A stretch of 64,000 nt of DNA. Source: Priestia megaterium. Lineage in GTDB: Bacteria > Bacillota > Bacilli > Bacillales > Bacillaceae_H. The notes under the pieces were generated by a model. It ran no database searches, was not told where the DNA came from, and was given only the letters and a program-made list of their open reading frames with translations. Shown in pieces: positions 36,706-46,918 of the stretch (within the stretch, counting starts at the first letter, position 1; every line of letters starts with the position of its first letter). Both the position numbers and the translations under genes were made by a program. The stretch is taken from the NCBI GenBank assembly GCA_008180335.1, contig VTEF01000001.1, positions 684,636-748,635 of the forward strand, written 5' to 3'.

Positions 36706-38010
36706 ATGACAGAACAAACAATTAATGTAATTGGAGCAGGTCTTGCTGGAAGTGAAGCAGCATGGCAAATTGTAAAACGTGGTCTAAAAGTTCGACTTTA
36801 CGAAATGCGTCCAGTTAAGCAAACTCCTGCTCATCATACAGATAAATTTGCCGAACTTGTATGCAGTAATTCATTGCGTGCAAACAACTTAACAAATGCT
36901 GTTGGGGTATTAAAGGAAGAAATGCGCCAATTAGACTCAATTATTATCCGTTCAGCAGATGAGTGTGCTGTGCCGGCTGGAGGAGCATTGGCTGTTGATC
37001 GTCATGAATTTGCAGCACGAGTAACTGAAAGTGTAAAGAATCATCCAAATGTAACTGTTATTCATGAAGAAATTACTGACATTCCTGAAGGTCCAACTGT
37101 TATTGCAACAGGGCCCTTAACATCAAAAGATTTATCAGATAAACTTCGTGCGCTAACAGGCGAAGACTATTTATATTTCTACGATGCAGCGGCGCCAATT
37201 ATTGAAAAAGATAGCATTGATATGAATAAAGTCTATTTAAAATCTCGCTATGATAAAGGGGAAGCAGCGTATTTAAATTGCCCAATGAATGAAGAAGAAT
37301 TTACGAGATTTCACGAAGCACTTATTAATGCTGAAACGGTTCCTTTAAAAGAGTTTGAAAAAGAGATTTATTTTGAAGGATGTATGCCTATTGAAGTAAT
37401 GGCTGCTCGCGGAAAAAAGACGATGCTATTCGGACCGATGAAGCCAGTAGGATTAGAGGATCCAAAAACAGGTAAGCGTCCTTATGCAGTTGTACAGTTG
37501 CGTCAAGATGATGCAGCAGGAACGCTTTATAACATTGTTGGTTTCCAAACGCATCTGAAGTGGGGAGCGCAAAAAGAAGTATTAAGTTTAATTCCGGGTC
37601 TAGAGAATGCAGAAATTGTTCGTTATGGTGTCATGCACCGCAATACATTTATTAATTCGCCTAAATTGTTGCATCCTACGTATCAGTACCGTGAGCGTGA
37701 AGATCTATTCTTTGCAGGTCAAATGACAGGAGTAGAAGGCTATGTAGAGTCAGCTGCTAGCGGTTTAATGGCTGGAATGAATGCTGCGCGTCTTGTATTA
37801 GGAGAAGAATTAGTCGTCTTGCCTCAAGAAACAGCAATTGGCAGTATGGCACATTATATTACACATACAAATGCGAAAACCTTCCAACCGATGAATGCAA
37901 ACTTTGGCTTATTTAAAGAGTTAGAAGTACGCATTAAAAACAAGCAAGAGAGAAACGAAGCTCTTGCAAACCGAGCATTGGAAACTATTCAGAATTTTAC
38001 AACAAAATAA
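36706..38010 (+). CDS. trmFO: tRNA (uracil-54-C5)-methyltransferase TrmFO (folate dependent)
   Basis: 434 residues. The ATG 7 bases after GGAGG is preferred to an adjacent TTG. The enzyme makes m5U54 in the T-loop with methylene-THF and FAD. It begins with an FAD dinucleotide-binding motif ([13 protein letters not shown]) and contains [33 protein letters not shown] and the late [18 protein letters not shown]. This is the gid gene of older maps, between topA and xerC as in B. subtilis. Confidence 0.97.
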   Translation: MTEQTINVIGAGLAGSEAAWQIVKRGLKVRLYEMRPVKQTPAHHTDKFAELVCSNSLRANNLTNAVGVLKEEMRQLDSIIIRSADECAVPAGGALAVDRHEFAARVTESVKNHPNVTVIHEEITDIPEGPTVIATGPLTSKDLSDKLRALTGEDYLYFYDAAAPIIEKDSIDMNKVYLKSRYDKGEAAYLNCPMNEEEFTRFHEALINAETVPLKEFEKEIYFEGCMPIEVMAARGKKTMLFGPMKPVGLEDPKTGKRPYAVVQLRQDDAAGTLYNIVGFQTHLKWGAQKEVLSLIPGLENAEIVRYGVMHRNTFINSPKLLHPTYQYREREDLFFAGQMTGVEGYVESAASGLMAGMNAARLVLGEELVVLPQETAIGSMAHYITHTNAKTFQPMNANFGLFKELEVRIKNKQERNEALANRALETIQNFTTK

Positions 38011-38023
38011 TGAAAATTGTTTG

Positions 38024-38062
38024 CAAGGGCTACTGAATTGTGATAATATTTAGTAGCCCTTG
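38024..38062. promoter_or_regulatory. Inverted repeat just before the xerC ribosome binding site
   Basis: CAAGGGCTACT (38024-38034) is perfectly complementary to AGTAGCCCTTG (38052-38062), with 17 bases between. The 3' arm runs directly into GTGAGGTGA, the binding site of xerC. No T run. It could be a translational control or binding element rather than a terminator. Confidence 0.55.
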
Positions 38063-38075
38063 TGAGGTGATAAGA

Positions 38076-38978
38076 ATGGATTTTGTTAAAGTTTTTTTAA
38101 ATTCTTTCCTAGAATATTTACAAATTGAAAAAAATTATTCAAAATATACAGTTGATTGCTATGAAAAAGATATTGAATCATTTATCTCTTTCATGCAAGA
38201 AGAACAAATAGAAAATCTACAACAAGTTACATATGCCGATGCAAGATTGTTTTTAACAAAACTATATGAAAAACAATATTCTAAAAAGTCAATGTCCCGA
38301 AAGATTTCTTGTTTACGCAGTTTTTATCGCTATTTACATCGAGAAGAAGCTGTGAATGAAAATCCATTCGCACTTGTTTCGTTGCCGAAAAAAGATCAAT
38401 ACACTCCTAGATTTTTGTATGCTGAAGAGATGGCTAAGCTTTTTGAACTAAGTGATACCACGACACCGCTAGGCCAACGAAATCAGGCAATTCTAGAGCT
38501 AATGTATGCAACAGGAATCCGAGTGACTGAATGTGCCTCTATTCAGCTCAAAGACATTGATTTCTCGCTTCAAACATTATTGGTACACGGAAAAGGGCAA
38601 AAGCAGCGCTATGTTCCGTTTGGACACTATGCAAAGGAAGCGATGTATTTTTATGTGAATAACGGAAGGCGAGAGCTTAAAGAGAAGAGCTCTACTAGCA
38701 CTAATGCTTTATTTTTAAACAATAGAGGAACAGCATTGACAGCGAGAGGTATACGTTTAGTAATTGAACAACTAGTGAAAAAAACATCTATGAACATACA
38801 TATCAGTCCGCACGTTTTACGGCATACATTTGCTACACATATGTTAAATGAAGGAGCGGACTTGCGTACAGTTCAAGAGATGCTTGGGCATGAACATTTG
38901 TCTACAACTCAAATTTATACTCATGTAACGAAGGATCGGTTAAAAGCAGTGTATATGAATCATCATCCTCGTGCATAA
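38076..38978 (+). CDS. xerC: Site-specific tyrosine recombinase XerC (CodV)
   Basis: 300 residues from the ATG after GTGAGGTGA; the longer frame crosses the inverted repeat. With XerD it resolves chromosome dimers at dif. The SAM-like N-terminal domain (1-95) is followed by the catalytic domain with Arg149 (ATGIRVTE), the HxLRH box (His246, Arg249), His272 (LGHEHLS) and nucleophile Tyr281 (IYTHV). The xerC-hslV-hslU-codY order matches codV-clpQ-clpY-codY of B. subtilis, so cotranscription is likely. Confidence 0.97.
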   Translation: MDFVKVFLNSFLEYLQIEKNYSKYTVDCYEKDIESFISFMQEEQIENLQQVTYADARLFLTKLYEKQYSKKSMSRKISCLRSFYRYLHREEAVNENPFALVSLPKKDQYTPRFLYAEEMAKLFELSDTTTPLGQRNQAILELMYATGIRVTECASIQLKDIDFSLQTLLVHGKGQKQRYVPFGHYAKEAMYFYVNNGRRELKEKSSTSTNALFLNNRGTALTARGIRLVIEQLVKKTSMNIHISPHVLRHTFATHMLNEGADLRTVQEMLGHEHLSTTQIYTHVTKDRLKAVYMNHHPRA

Positions 38979-38992
38979 AAGGAGGAGTTATT

Positions 38993-39535
38993 ATGTCTAC
39001 TTTCCATGCTACAACGATTTTTGCAGTTCAACATAACGGACAGTGTGCTATGGCAGGTGATGGCCAAGTTACGTTTGGGAATGCGGTTGTGATGAAGCAT
39101 ACTGCTAAAAAAGTCCGACGTTTGTTTCAAGGGCAAGTACTTGCTGGATTTGCAGGCTCAGTAGCTGATGCATTTACATTATTTGAAATGTTTGAAGGGA
39201 AATTAGAAGAGTATAATGGAAACCTTCAGCGCGCTTCTGTTGAGTTAGCAAAACAATGGAGAAGCGATAAAGTGTTACGAAAGTTAGAAGCGATGTTAAT
39301 TGTGATGAATAGAGACAATTTGCTATTAGTATCTGGAACTGGTGAAGTAATTGAGCCGGATGATGGAATTTTAGCTATTGGTTCTGGCGGCAACTATGCA
39401 TTATCAGCGGGACGTGCATTAAAGCAGCATGCGGGTGAACATTTAACAGCTAAGCAGATTGCTAAAGCAGCTTTGGATGTAGCCAGTGAAATTTGTGTGT
39501 ATACAAATGATCAAATTATTGTAGAAGAACTGTAG
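38993..39535 (+). CDS. hslV: ATP-dependent protease subunit HslV (ClpQ)
   Basis: 180 residues, ATG after AAAGGAGGAG. It is the proteasome-like peptidase ring of HslUV. The N terminus [10 protein letters not shown] has Ser2 ahead of the usual TTI, the Bacillus form in which an N-terminal serine is reported as the nucleophile. [22 protein letters not shown] and [14 protein letters not shown] are family signatures. hslU follows after 15 bases. Confidence 0.97.
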   Translation: MSTFHATTIFAVQHNGQCAMAGDGQVTFGNAVVMKHTAKKVRRLFQGQVLAGFAGSVADAFTLFEMFEGKLEEYNGNLQRASVELAKQWRSDKVLRKLEAMLIVMNRDNLLLVSGTGEVIEPDDGILAIGSGGNYALSAGRALKQHAGEHLTAKQIAKAALDVASEICVYTNDQIIVEEL

Positions 39536-39550
39536 GAAAGGGGATTTTTT

Positions 39551-40951
39551 ATGAATTCTCACTTAACACCTCGACAGATTGTTGAAAAGCTTGATCAATA
39601 TATTGTAGGACAAACGAAAGCGAAAAAAGCAGTAGCTATTGCACTGCGTAATCGTTATCGCCGTGGTTTATTAAATGAATCATTACGTGATGAAGTTGTA
39701 CCAAAAAATATTTTGATGATCGGTCCTACAGGCGTTGGGAAAACAGAAATAGCTCGCAGATTAGCTAAGCTTGTCGGTGCACCTTTCATTAAAGTGGAAG
39801 CAACAAAGTTTACAGAAGTAGGTTATGTTGGCCGTGATGTAGAATCAATGGTTCGAGACTTGGTTGAAACATCAGTGCGTCTTGTCAAAGAAGAAAAAAT
39901 AAATGCTGTGTCTGAACGAGCGGAAGAAAATGCGAATAAGCGAATTGTAGAGCTAATTGTTCCAAGTAAGAAAAAGCAACAAGCATTTAAAAACCCATTT
40001 GAAATGATATTTTCAAATAATTCACAGGCTGATCATACACAGATAGATCAGGAAGAAGAAACAGACATAGCAACCAAACGTAAACAAATTGCTCATCAGT
40101 TAGCCTTAGGCGAACTTGAAGATCATTATGTCACAATTGAAGTAGAAGAACAACAGCCTTCTATGTTTGATATGCTACAAGGATCGGGTATGGAACAAAT
40201 GGGCATGAACATGCAGGATGTATTAAGTAATTTTATGCCTAAAAAACAGAAAAAGCGTAAGCTGACAATAAAAGAAGCTCGAAAAGTGTTAATAAACGAA
40301 GAAGCGCAAAAGTTAATTGACATGGATGAAGTGACACAAGAGGCTATCTACCGTGCTGAGCAATATGGTATTATTTTTATTGATGAAATTGATAAAATTG
40401 CACAGAAAAATGGAAATTCATCATCTGCTGACGTATCACGCGAAGGTGTTCAACGTGATATTTTGCCAATTGTTGAAGGATCAACGATTGTAACCAAATA
40501 CGGTGCAGTTAAAACAGACCATGTGCTATTTATTGCAGCTGGGGCATTTCATGTGTCAAAGCCATCAGATTTAATTCCCGAGCTACAAGGGCGCTTCCCA
40601 ATTCGTGTCGAGCTGACAAAACTAACAGTGGAAGATTTTATGAGCATTTTAGTTGAGCCAGATAATGCATTATTAAAGCAATATGCGGCATTGTTGGAAA
40701 CTGAAGGTATACAAATTGAATTTTCTGACGATGCTATACGTAAGATTGCAGAAATTGCATTTCATGTTAATCAAGATACAGATAACATCGGTGCTAGAAG
40801 GCTTCATACAATTCTCGAAAGGCTGTTAGAAGATTTATCTTTTGAAGCACCTGATGTAACTTTAGAAAAAATTGTAATTACACCACAGTATGTGGAAGAA
40901 AAACTAGCGCAAATTGCTAAAAATAAAGATTTAAGTCAATTTATCTTATAG
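39551..40951 (+). CDS. hslU: ATP-dependent protease ATPase subunit HslU (ClpY)
   Basis: 466 residues. AAA+ unfoldase for HslV. Contains [20 protein letters not shown], Walker [15 protein letters not shown], the pore loop region GYVGRD, Walker [12 protein letters not shown], and sensor residues in [12 protein letters not shown]. The I domain between about residues 110 and 240 is rich in Lys, Gln and Met. ATG 8 bases after AAAGGGGA. Confidence 0.97.
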   Translation: MNSHLTPRQIVEKLDQYIVGQTKAKKAVAIALRNRYRRGLLNESLRDEVVPKNILMIGPTGVGKTEIARRLAKLVGAPFIKVEATKFTEVGYVGRDVESMVRDLVETSVRLVKEEKINAVSERAEENANKRIVELIVPSKKKQQAFKNPFEMIFSNNSQADHTQIDQEEETDIATKRKQIAHQLALGELEDHYVTIEVEEQQPSMFDMLQGSGMEQMGMNMQDVLSNFMPKKQKKRKLTIKEARKVLINEEAQKLIDMDEVTQEAIYRAEQYGIIFIDEIDKIAQKNGNSSSADVSREGVQRDILPIVEGSTIVTKYGAVKTDHVLFIAAGAFHVSKPSDLIPELQGRFPIRVELTKLTVEDFMSILVEPDNALLKQYAALLETEGIQIEFSDDAIRKIAEIAFHVNQDTDNIGARRLHTILERLLEDLSFEAPDVTLEKIVITPQYVEEKLAQIAKNKDLSQFIL

Positions 40952-40976
40952 AATGGATATCTCAGGAGGAACAGTG

Positions 40977-41756
40977 ATGGATTTATTAGGAAAAACTAGA
41001 AAAATTAATGCGATGCTACAGAAAGCAGCTGGTAAACCAGTAAACTTTAAAGAAATGGCTGAAACATTATGTGAAGTCATTGAATCAAACGTATTTGTTG
41101 TAAGTCGTCGTGGAAAGCTACTAGGAATTGCTGTAAAGCAACAAATTGAAAATGATCGAATGAAAAGCATGTTAGAAGCACGTCAATTTCCAGAAGAATA
41201 TACGCAAAACCTTTTCAATATTCAAGAAACATCTTCAAATTTAAATATTGAAAGTGAATACACAGCATTCCCAGTTGAAAATAAAGCATTATTCCAAGCG
41301 GGATTAACAACGATTGTACCTATTATAGGCGGCGGTGAACGCTTAGGTACCCTGGTATTAGCTCGTTTAGATCGTCAGTTTGAGGATGATGATTTAATTC
41401 TTGCTGAGTATGGTGCAACAGTAGTAGGAATGGAAATCCTTCGCGAAAAAGCGGAAGAAATTGAAGAAGAAGCTCGTAGTAAAGCAGTTGTTCAAATGGC
41501 AATTAGTTCTCTATCATATAGTGAATTAGAAGCAATCGAGCATATTTTTGAAGAGTTAAATGGCAATGAAGGTTTGTTAGTAGCAAGTAAAATTGCAGAC
41601 CGAGTTGGGATTACCCGTTCAGTTATTGTAAATGCACTTCGCAAATTAGAAAGTGCAGGTGTAATTGAATCTAGATCACTAGGTATGAAGGGTACGTATA
41701 TTAAAGTGCTAAACGGAAAATTCTTAGTAGAGCTGGCTAAATTGAAATCAAATTAA
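40977..41756 (+). CDS. codY: Global transcriptional regulator CodY
   Basis: 259 residues, the exact CodY length, from the ATG after CAGGAGGAACAGTG. The N-terminal GAF domain (1-155) binds branched-chain amino acids, and the winged helix-turn-helix is near 200-225 ([28 protein letters not shown]). CodY with GTP and isoleucine represses nutrient-limitation genes, in B. subtilis including the fla/che operon, which begins 530 bases downstream. Ends at a strong terminator. Confidence 0.98.
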   Translation: MDLLGKTRKINAMLQKAAGKPVNFKEMAETLCEVIESNVFVVSRRGKLLGIAVKQQIENDRMKSMLEARQFPEEYTQNLFNIQETSSNLNIESEYTAFPVENKALFQAGLTTIVPIIGGGERLGTLVLARLDRQFEDDDLILAEYGATVVGMEILREKAEEIEEEARSKAVVQMAISSLSYSELEAIEHIFEELNGNEGLLVASKIADRVGITRSVIVNALRKLESAGVIESRSLGMKGTYIKVLNGKFLVELAKLKSN

Positions 41757-41762
41757 TGATGT

Positions 41763-41799
41763 AAAAGCGTTAAACACTAGTTGTTTAACGCTTTTTTTA
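41763..41799 (+). terminator. Rho-independent terminator after codY
   Basis: AAAAGCGTTAAAC pairs with GTTTAACGCTTTT around a short loop, followed by T residues. Confidence 0.92.
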
Positions 41800-42212
41800 T
41801 TGGGTTAAAAGTAATGGACTTATAGGAGAACAGCAATATATGTTTGATTTATAATACCCATAATATGACAAATTGAACGGAAGATCTTATATGCTGATGG
41901 AACTATTTTTTTTTGATGCTTTATTTAATAAACAATTTACCGATTGTTAAGAACTAGTTAATTTGAAGAAATATGTGAAAAAAGACTCATTTTATTATTA
42001 TTATTATATTCAGGAAAATAATTCTTTAGGTAGTATAATATTACTTTTTTTTACTTTTTTGAGGTCTAAATAATGAAATTTTGTCGTTTTTTAAAGAAAA
42101 ATGACACTTTAACAATAACTGGGTGTTAGAATAGATTTGTAAATTAAATGATAAATTTATGTGACATAGTGCAAAAGTTCTTAAAAAAACATAGACATTA
42201 AACAAACTTTTT
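41800..42212. other. AT-rich gene-free region upstream of the fla/che operon
   Basis: About 410 bases with many A and T runs and no credible ORF. AACAAT/ATTGTT (41931-41948) is a small inverted repeat. A CodY-like box with four mismatches lies at 42005-42019. I see no sigma-D promoter (TAAA then GCCGATAT). Its AT bias could bend DNA or bind regulators, but nothing more can be said. Confidence 0.5.
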
Positions 42213-42240
42213 TTTACAATAAGTTCTATGGTACTATAGT
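42213..42240 (+). promoter_or_regulatory. Sigma-A-type promoter of the fla/che operon
   Basis: TTTACA, 16 bases, TATAGT. The start would be near 42247, with a leader of about 40 bases to flgB. Confidence 0.6.
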
Positions 42241-42244
42241 CGAA

Positions 42245-42259
42245 ATTTGTCAGAAATAT
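42245..42259. promoter_or_regulatory. Possible CodY box at the fla/che start site
   Basis: ATTTGTCAGAAATAT matches the CodY consensus AATTTTCWGAAAATT at 11 of 15 positions, including the central TCAGAAA. It overlaps the predicted start of transcription. In AT-rich DNA this match is suggestive only. Confidence 0.35.
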
Positions 42260-42287
42260 CTTAATTAGTAAGTGGGTGTAATAGTAG

Positions 42288-42680
42288 GTGAGTTTATTTT
42301 CAGGAACGATACAGTCTTTAGAGAGAGGCTTGGATTATGCGACACTTAAGCAGCAAACCATTGCACAGAATATTGCAAACGTCGATACTCCTAATTATAA
42401 GGCAAAAGACGTATCTCGAAAGAATCAATTTGGCACAGCCTTGCAAAGTGAGTTAAAAGCATATCGAACAAATGAAAAGCATATCGAATTTTCAAGGTCG
42501 TCTGAAAAAGCGGCTGTTATCTCGACGATGAATCATACATATCAAGAAAACGGAAATGGTGTTGATATAGATCAGGAAATGTCGAAAATGGCTCAAAATC
42601 AAATCTATTATGAAGCGTTAATTGAACGGTTAAATGGGAAGTATAGCTCATTAGAAACAGTCATAAGAGGAGGCAAATAA
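42288..42680 (+). CDS. flgB: Flagellar basal-body rod protein FlgB
   Basis: 130 residues, GTG start after the weak site AGTGGGTG. FlgB is a proximal rod subunit. The family pattern ATLKQQTIAQNIANVDTPNYKAKDVS is at the N terminus, and the C-terminal helix (EMSKMAQNQIYYEALIERLNGKY) pairs with it in the rod. First gene of the fla/che operon, 2 bases from flgC. Confidence 0.96.
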   Translation: MSLFSGTIQSLERGLDYATLKQQTIAQNIANVDTPNYKAKDVSRKNQFGTALQSELKAYRTNEKHIEFSRSSEKAAVISTMNHTYQENGNGVDIDQEMSKMAQNQIYYEALIERLNGKYSSLETVIRGGK

Positions 42681-42682
42681 GT

Positions 42683-43132
42683 TTGAGTGTTTTTCAAAAT
42701 ATGAATATTACAGCATCGGCGCTGACAGCAAACCGTTTGCGCATGGACGTTATTTCTTCGAATATGGCAAATGTGGAAACAACAAGGGGGACATATGTTG
42801 ATGGTCAATGGCAGCCTTACCGTCGGAAAATGGTAGTTATGCAGTCAGCTAGCGGACCTTCATTTTCTTCGGTATTAAATTCAGAAATGCAAAAAAGCAA
42901 CCAAAGTGGTGTAAAAATCAAAAAAATTATTGAAGATCAATCACCATTTAAATTAGCTTATAATCCTTCTCATCCTGATGCAAATGATCAGGGGTACGTT
43001 CAGTTGCCGAATGTAGATCCTTTGAAAGAAATGGCAGATTTAATTAGCACCACAAGATCTTATGAAGCGAATGTTACCGTATTAAACGCAAATAAAAGCT
43101 TACTGACAAAAGCGTTAGAAATAGGGAAGTAG
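42683..43132 (+). CDS. flgC: Flagellar basal-body rod protein FlgC
   Basis: 149 residues, TTG start after AGAGGAGGC. Rod subunit with the N-terminal rod signature (NITASALTANRLRMDVISSNMANVETT) and the C-terminal SYEANVTVLNANKSLLTKALEIGK helix. The TTG reading fits the conserved N terminus (MSVFQNMNI). Confidence 0.96.
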   Translation: MSVFQNMNITASALTANRLRMDVISSNMANVETTRGTYVDGQWQPYRRKMVVMQSASGPSFSSVLNSEMQKSNQSGVKIKKIIEDQSPFKLAYNPSHPDANDQGYVQLPNVDPLKEMADLISTTRSYEANVTVLNANKSLLTKALEIGK

Positions 43133-43143
43133 GGTGAAGATAA

Positions 43144-43437
43144 GTGATTAATGCAATTAAAGGCCAGATGCCAATTAGTAGCCAGACAGCTCAGCAGTCA
43201 ACAGTGCACCAAGCACATAATCAATTTTCGACGGTTTTAAAAGAATCTTTAAATGAATTGAATAATGCACAAAAAGCATCTGATTTAGCTACAGAGAAAT
43301 TGGCTCATGGTGAGAATATAGATTTACATAATGTAATGATTACATCACAAAAAGCAAGCATTACAATGCAAACTGCAATTGAATTACGTAATAAAGCTGT
43401 TGAAGCCTATCAAGAGATTATGAGAATGCAAATGTAG
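43144..43437 (+). CDS. fliE: Flagellar hook-basal body protein FliE
   Basis: 97 residues, GTG start. FliE joins the MS ring to the rod and is the first protein exported. The conserved C-terminal half (HNVMITSQKASITMQTAIELRNKAVEAYQEIMRMQM) is unmistakable; the N-terminal third is Gln and Ser rich. Confidence 0.96.
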   Translation: MINAIKGQMPISSQTAQQSTVHQAHNQFSTVLKESLNELNNAQKASDLATEKLAHGENIDLHNVMITSQKASITMQTAIELRNKAVEAYQEIMRMQM

Positions 43438-43466
43438 CAATCCAATTAGCCTCAGTGGATTAGCAG

Positions 43467-43503
43467 CGGTTATTTTAAACAGATAGAAAACAAGCAATAA
43501 CCG
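43467..43503. promoter_or_regulatory. Inverted repeat touching the fliF ribosome binding site
   Basis: CGGTTATT (43467-43474) and AATAACCG (43496-43503) are perfectly complementary around 21 bases. The 3' arm reaches the first G of GGAGGAA of fliF. It may modulate fliF translation or mark RNA processing. A second weak pairing, AATCCA/TGGATT, lies just upstream. Confidence 0.35.
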
Positions 43504-43513
43504 GAGGAATACA

Positions 43514-45109
43514 ATGAAGGAAAAAGTAGCACTCTATAAAGAGAAATTGGGAACATTTTGGGCAAAACGTACTAAAGGACAAAGGGTAGCCCTTATTGGT
43601 GGTCCCCTTGCCCTTATTGCAGTCATTATATTAGCAACTGTTCTATTAACAAATGAAAAGTTTGTTCCTCTATATAGCAATCTATCAGCTCAAGAAACTG
43701 GTCAAATTAAAGCAGAGCTTGATGCTAGAAAGATTCCATCGGAAATCTCCGAAAATGGAACGACCATCTCTGTACCTATGCAACATGTAGATTCTCTAAA
43801 AGTTGATTTAGCAGCACAGGGAATACCGAATAGTGGAAGCATTGATTACTCATTTTTTGGCCAAAACGCTGGATTTGGTATGACTGATAATGAATTTAAT
43901 GTACTAAAATTAGATGCAATGCAAACAGAATTAGCGAATTTAATGAAAAATATTCAAGGTGTAAACGATGCTAATGTCATGATTACATTGCCGCAAGAAA
44001 GTGTATGGGTAAAAGACAAACAAGAAGAAGCCTCTGCTTCAATTGTATTAAATACAGAAGCTGGATATAAATTTGACGATCAACAAATAAAATCTCTTTA
44101 TCATCTAGTTTCAAAAAGTGTCCCTAACCTACCTACTGATAATATCGTCATTATGAATCAGTATTTTGAGTATTTTGATCTTAAAAATAGCGGTAATTCA
44201 TCTAATTCAAATTCATTTGCAGCTCAACATGACATGAAAAAAGAAATTGAACGTGATATACAACGTCAAGTTCAACAAATGTTAGGGAGATTAGTAGGTC
44301 AAGATAAAGTTATGGTATCTGTGACAGCTGATGTAGATTTCACCCAAGAAAATCGCGAAGAAAACTTAGTTGAACCTGTAAATGAAGAGAATATGGAAGG
44401 GATCGCCGTAAGTGTAGAGCGCATTAATGAAACATTTACCGGAAATAATCCTGAAAACGGCGGGGTTCCTGGATCTGGAGAAGAAGACACAGCGAACTAC
44501 GTAGAGGGAACGGAAACAGAGAACGGTGATTACGAAAAAACAGAAGAACGGATCAATAATGAAGTTAATCGCATTCGCAAAGAAATTGTTGAGAGTCCGT
44601 ATAAAGTAAGAGATTTAGGAATTCAAGTTATGATCGACCCTTCTAATGCAAAGGGCGAAGAAGAGCTAGCGGACAATCTAGAACAAGATGTTCAGCAAGT
44701 GTTAAGTACAATTGTCAGAACATCGATTGCTAAAGATGATGATACTCCAGAACTGACTGATAATGAGATTGAAAATAAGATTGTTGTGTCCGTTCAACCT
44801 TTCCAAGAACAAGCTAATGAAGCTAATCAACAAAACAGCAGCATCCCTCTATGGATGTATATTGTAGGTGGAGGATTGCTTCTTATCATTGGTGCTTTAT
44901 TGTTCTTATTGTTTAAAAAGAAGCGACAGTCAGAAGATGAATTTTATGAAGGTGAAGAAGAATATGAAGAAATTGATCAATACCATTCAGTTAATGAACG
45001 TCCGACCTTAACTGAAGAACAAAAGGCAAGAAAAAATCTAGAGAAGATAGCTAGTGATCAGCCAGATGAGTTTGCCAAACTATTACGTACATGGATTAGT
45101 GAAGACTAG
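43514..45109 (+). CDS. fliF: Flagellar MS-ring protein FliF
   Basis: 531 residues. It forms the membrane ring that houses the export gate. There are membrane segments near residues 25-46 and 447-468. Between them lie the YscJ-like ring-building motif region (PLYSNLSAQETGQIKAELDARKIP), the second ring-building region, and an acidic Gly/Asn-rich insert (about 295-340). The C-terminal cytoplasmic tail (KNLEKIASDQPDEFAKLLRTWISED) binds FliG. ATG after CCGGAGGAA. Confidence 0.97.
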   Translation: MKEKVALYKEKLGTFWAKRTKGQRVALIGGPLALIAVIILATVLLTNEKFVPLYSNLSAQETGQIKAELDARKIPSEISENGTTISVPMQHVDSLKVDLAAQGIPNSGSIDYSFFGQNAGFGMTDNEFNVLKLDAMQTELANLMKNIQGVNDANVMITLPQESVWVKDKQEEASASIVLNTEAGYKFDDQQIKSLYHLVSKSVPNLPTDNIVIMNQYFEYFDLKNSGNSSNSNSFAAQHDMKKEIERDIQRQVQQMLGRLVGQDKVMVSVTADVDFTQENREENLVEPVNEENMEGIAVSVERINETFTGNNPENGGVPGSGEEDTANYVEGTETENGDYEKTEERINNEVNRIRKEIVESPYKVRDLGIQVMIDPSNAKGEEELADNLEQDVQQVLSTIVRTSIAKDDDTPELTDNEIENKIVVSVQPFQEQANEANQQNSSIPLWMYIVGGGLLLIIGALLFLLFKKKRQSEDEFYEGEEEYEEIDQYHSVNERPTLTEEQKARKNLEKIASDQPDEFAKLLRTWISED

Positions 45110-45120
45110 GAGGGAAAAGG

Positions 45121-46140
45121 TTGGTAAAACCTATGCAAAAAAGCGAGTTAACAGGAAAACAAAAAGCAGCTATTTTATTAATCTCGCTTGGACCTGATGT
45201 ATCAGCTTCGGTTTATAGGCATTTAAATGAAGAAGAAATTGAACAGCTTACGTTTGAGATTTCTTCAATGAGAAAAGTCGATCCAGCAGTAAAGGAATCT
45301 GTCTTAAAAGAATTTGAACAAATGACTATTGTGCAGAATTACATTGAAAAAGGAGGAATTAGCTATGCTAAAGAGGTGTTAGAAAAAGCATTAGGGTCAG
45401 AACAGGCCGTTATGATTATTAATCGTCTAACATCTTCTTTACAAGTCCGGCCATTTGATTTTGCGCGTAAAGCAGAGCCGATGCAATTACTGAATTTTAT
45501 TCAGCATGAGCATCCTCAAACAATAGCACTCATATTGTCGTATCTTGAACCAGTGCAGGCGGGACAAATTTTATCTTCTTTACCTCAGGAAAGGCAGGCT
45601 GACATTGCGAGAAGGATCGCGACAATGGACAGTACATCTCCAGAAGTGATTAATGAGGTTGAACAAATACTTGAAAGAAAATTATCAGCTACTGTTACAC
45701 AAGATTACACACAAACAGGTGGAATTGAAACAGTAGTAGAGGTACTCAATGGTGTAGACCGTGCTACAGAGAAAATCATTATTGATACACTTGAAATTCA
45801 AGATCCAGAACTGGCTGAAGAAATTAAGCAGCGCATGTTTGTATTTGAAGATGTCGTTACTTTAGATAACAGATCGATTCAGCGTGTCATCCGCGATGTG
45901 GCAAATGAAGATTTATTATTGAGCTTGAAAGTAGCAAGCGAAGAAGTGAAAGCTATTATCTTTAGAAATATGTCGAAGCGAATGGTCGAAACCTTTACAG
46001 AAGAGATGGAGTATATGGGACCTGTACGCTTAAAAGATGTAGAGGAAGCCCAATCAAGAATTGTAGCGACAATTAGACGTCTAGAAGATGCTGGAGAAAT
46101 TGTGATCGCAAGAGGCGGAGGAGACGATATTATTGTCTAG
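45121..46140 (+). CDS. fliG: Flagellar motor switch protein FliG
   Basis: 339 residues, TTG start a few bases after AGGAGGG; an ATG 12 bases later is too far from that site. FliG forms the rotor track facing the stator. Visible features are LTGKQKAAILLISLGPD at the N terminus, the middle-domain EHPQTIALILSYLEP (EHPQ motif), and the C-terminal torque helix (FEDVVTLDNRSIQRVIRDV) with charged residues. fliH starts within its last codons. Confidence 0.97.
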   Translation: MVKPMQKSELTGKQKAAILLISLGPDVSASVYRHLNEEEIEQLTFEISSMRKVDPAVKESVLKEFEQMTIVQNYIEKGGISYAKEVLEKALGSEQAVMIINRLTSSLQVRPFDFARKAEPMQLLNFIQHEHPQTIALILSYLEPVQAGQILSSLPQERQADIARRIATMDSTSPEVINEVEQILERKLSATVTQDYTQTGGIETVVEVLNGVDRATEKIIIDTLEIQDPELAEEIKQRMFVFEDVVTLDNRSIQRVIRDVANEDLLLSLKVASEEVKAIIFRNMSKRMVETFTEEMEYMGPVRLKDVEEAQSRIVATIRRLEDAGEIVIARGGGDDIIV

Positions 46141-46918
46141 TATTATTAAGTCTATCTATGCTAACGAATTAAAAGATTCCATGAAACAGATTGAAGTCAA
46201 AACATTTGTACATGAAGTAGTAGATAAGCCTCTAACAGAAACGCTAAGCAGTGAGCAAGCAAAGCAAATTATTTCAGCAGCTCAAGAAACGTCGCGTCAG
46301 TTGAAAAAGCAAGCTGATGAATACATGGAGAGTGCAAGAGCTCAAATCCAACATGAACAGCAACAATGGGAGCAAGAAAAACAGCGCTTATATGAAGCGG
46401 AAAGTAGAAAAGGCTATCAGTCCGGATACGAGCAGGGAAGGGCTGATGGTTATGAAGAGTACCAAGGCGTATTAGATAAGGCCAATCAAATTGTTGAAGA
46501 GGCAAGACAAAAATATTATGACTATATGAATCAAGCAGAAGAAGTCATTTTAGAATTAGGTTTTACACTTGCTGAAAAGATCATTCATGAGGAATTGCAA
46601 GTTAATAATAATTTTTTATCCTTAGTAAAAGGTGCATTAAAAGAAGTTCGAGAAAATAAAGAAATTCAATTGTTTGTTTCTCCTCATTACTATTCATATG
46701 TTTGTGAAAAGAAATATGAATTATTTGAACTGTTAAACGGAGAAGCAAGTTTGTTTATTTATGTAGATGAACATTTGGAAGAAACAGACTGTATTATTGA
46801 ATCGTCATTTGGACGAATCGATGCTTCAATTGACAGTCAATTAGTTGAACTAAAAAAGAAATTAAAGGAACGTTTATTGGAGGGGAGCAAAAGTGAAAGT
46901 CGAGCAGTTAATTTCTGA
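46133..46918 (+). CDS. fliH: Flagellar assembly protein FliH
   Basis: 261 residues, TTG start overlapping fliG by 8 bases, with GGCGGAGGAG upstream. FliH holds the FliI ATPase at the export gate as a dimer. Long helical middle (EYMESARAQIQHEQQQWEQEKQ), a short Gly/Tyr repeat (GYQSGYEQGRADGYEEY) typical of the family, and the globular C terminus. Low conservation overall; identity rests on the GxxxG-like repeat and position before fliI. Confidence 0.93.
   Translation: MSSIIKSIYANELKDSMKQIEVKTFVHEVVDKPLTETLSSEQAKQIISAAQETSRQLKKQADEYMESARAQIQHEQQQWEQEKQRLYEAESRKGYQSGYEQGRADGYEEYQGVLDKANQIVEEARQKYYDYMNQAEEVILELGFTLAEKIIHEELQVNNNFLSLVKGALKEVRENKEIQLFVSPHYYSYVCEKKYELFELLNGEASLFIYVDEHLEETDCIIESSFGRIDASIDSQLVELKKKLKERLLEGSKSESRAVNF

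Noticed and set aside
41800-42212. Sigma-D promoter for the fla/che operon
   Set aside because: No TAAA with GCCGATAT at the expected distance was seen; the TTTACA/TATAGT pair is better.
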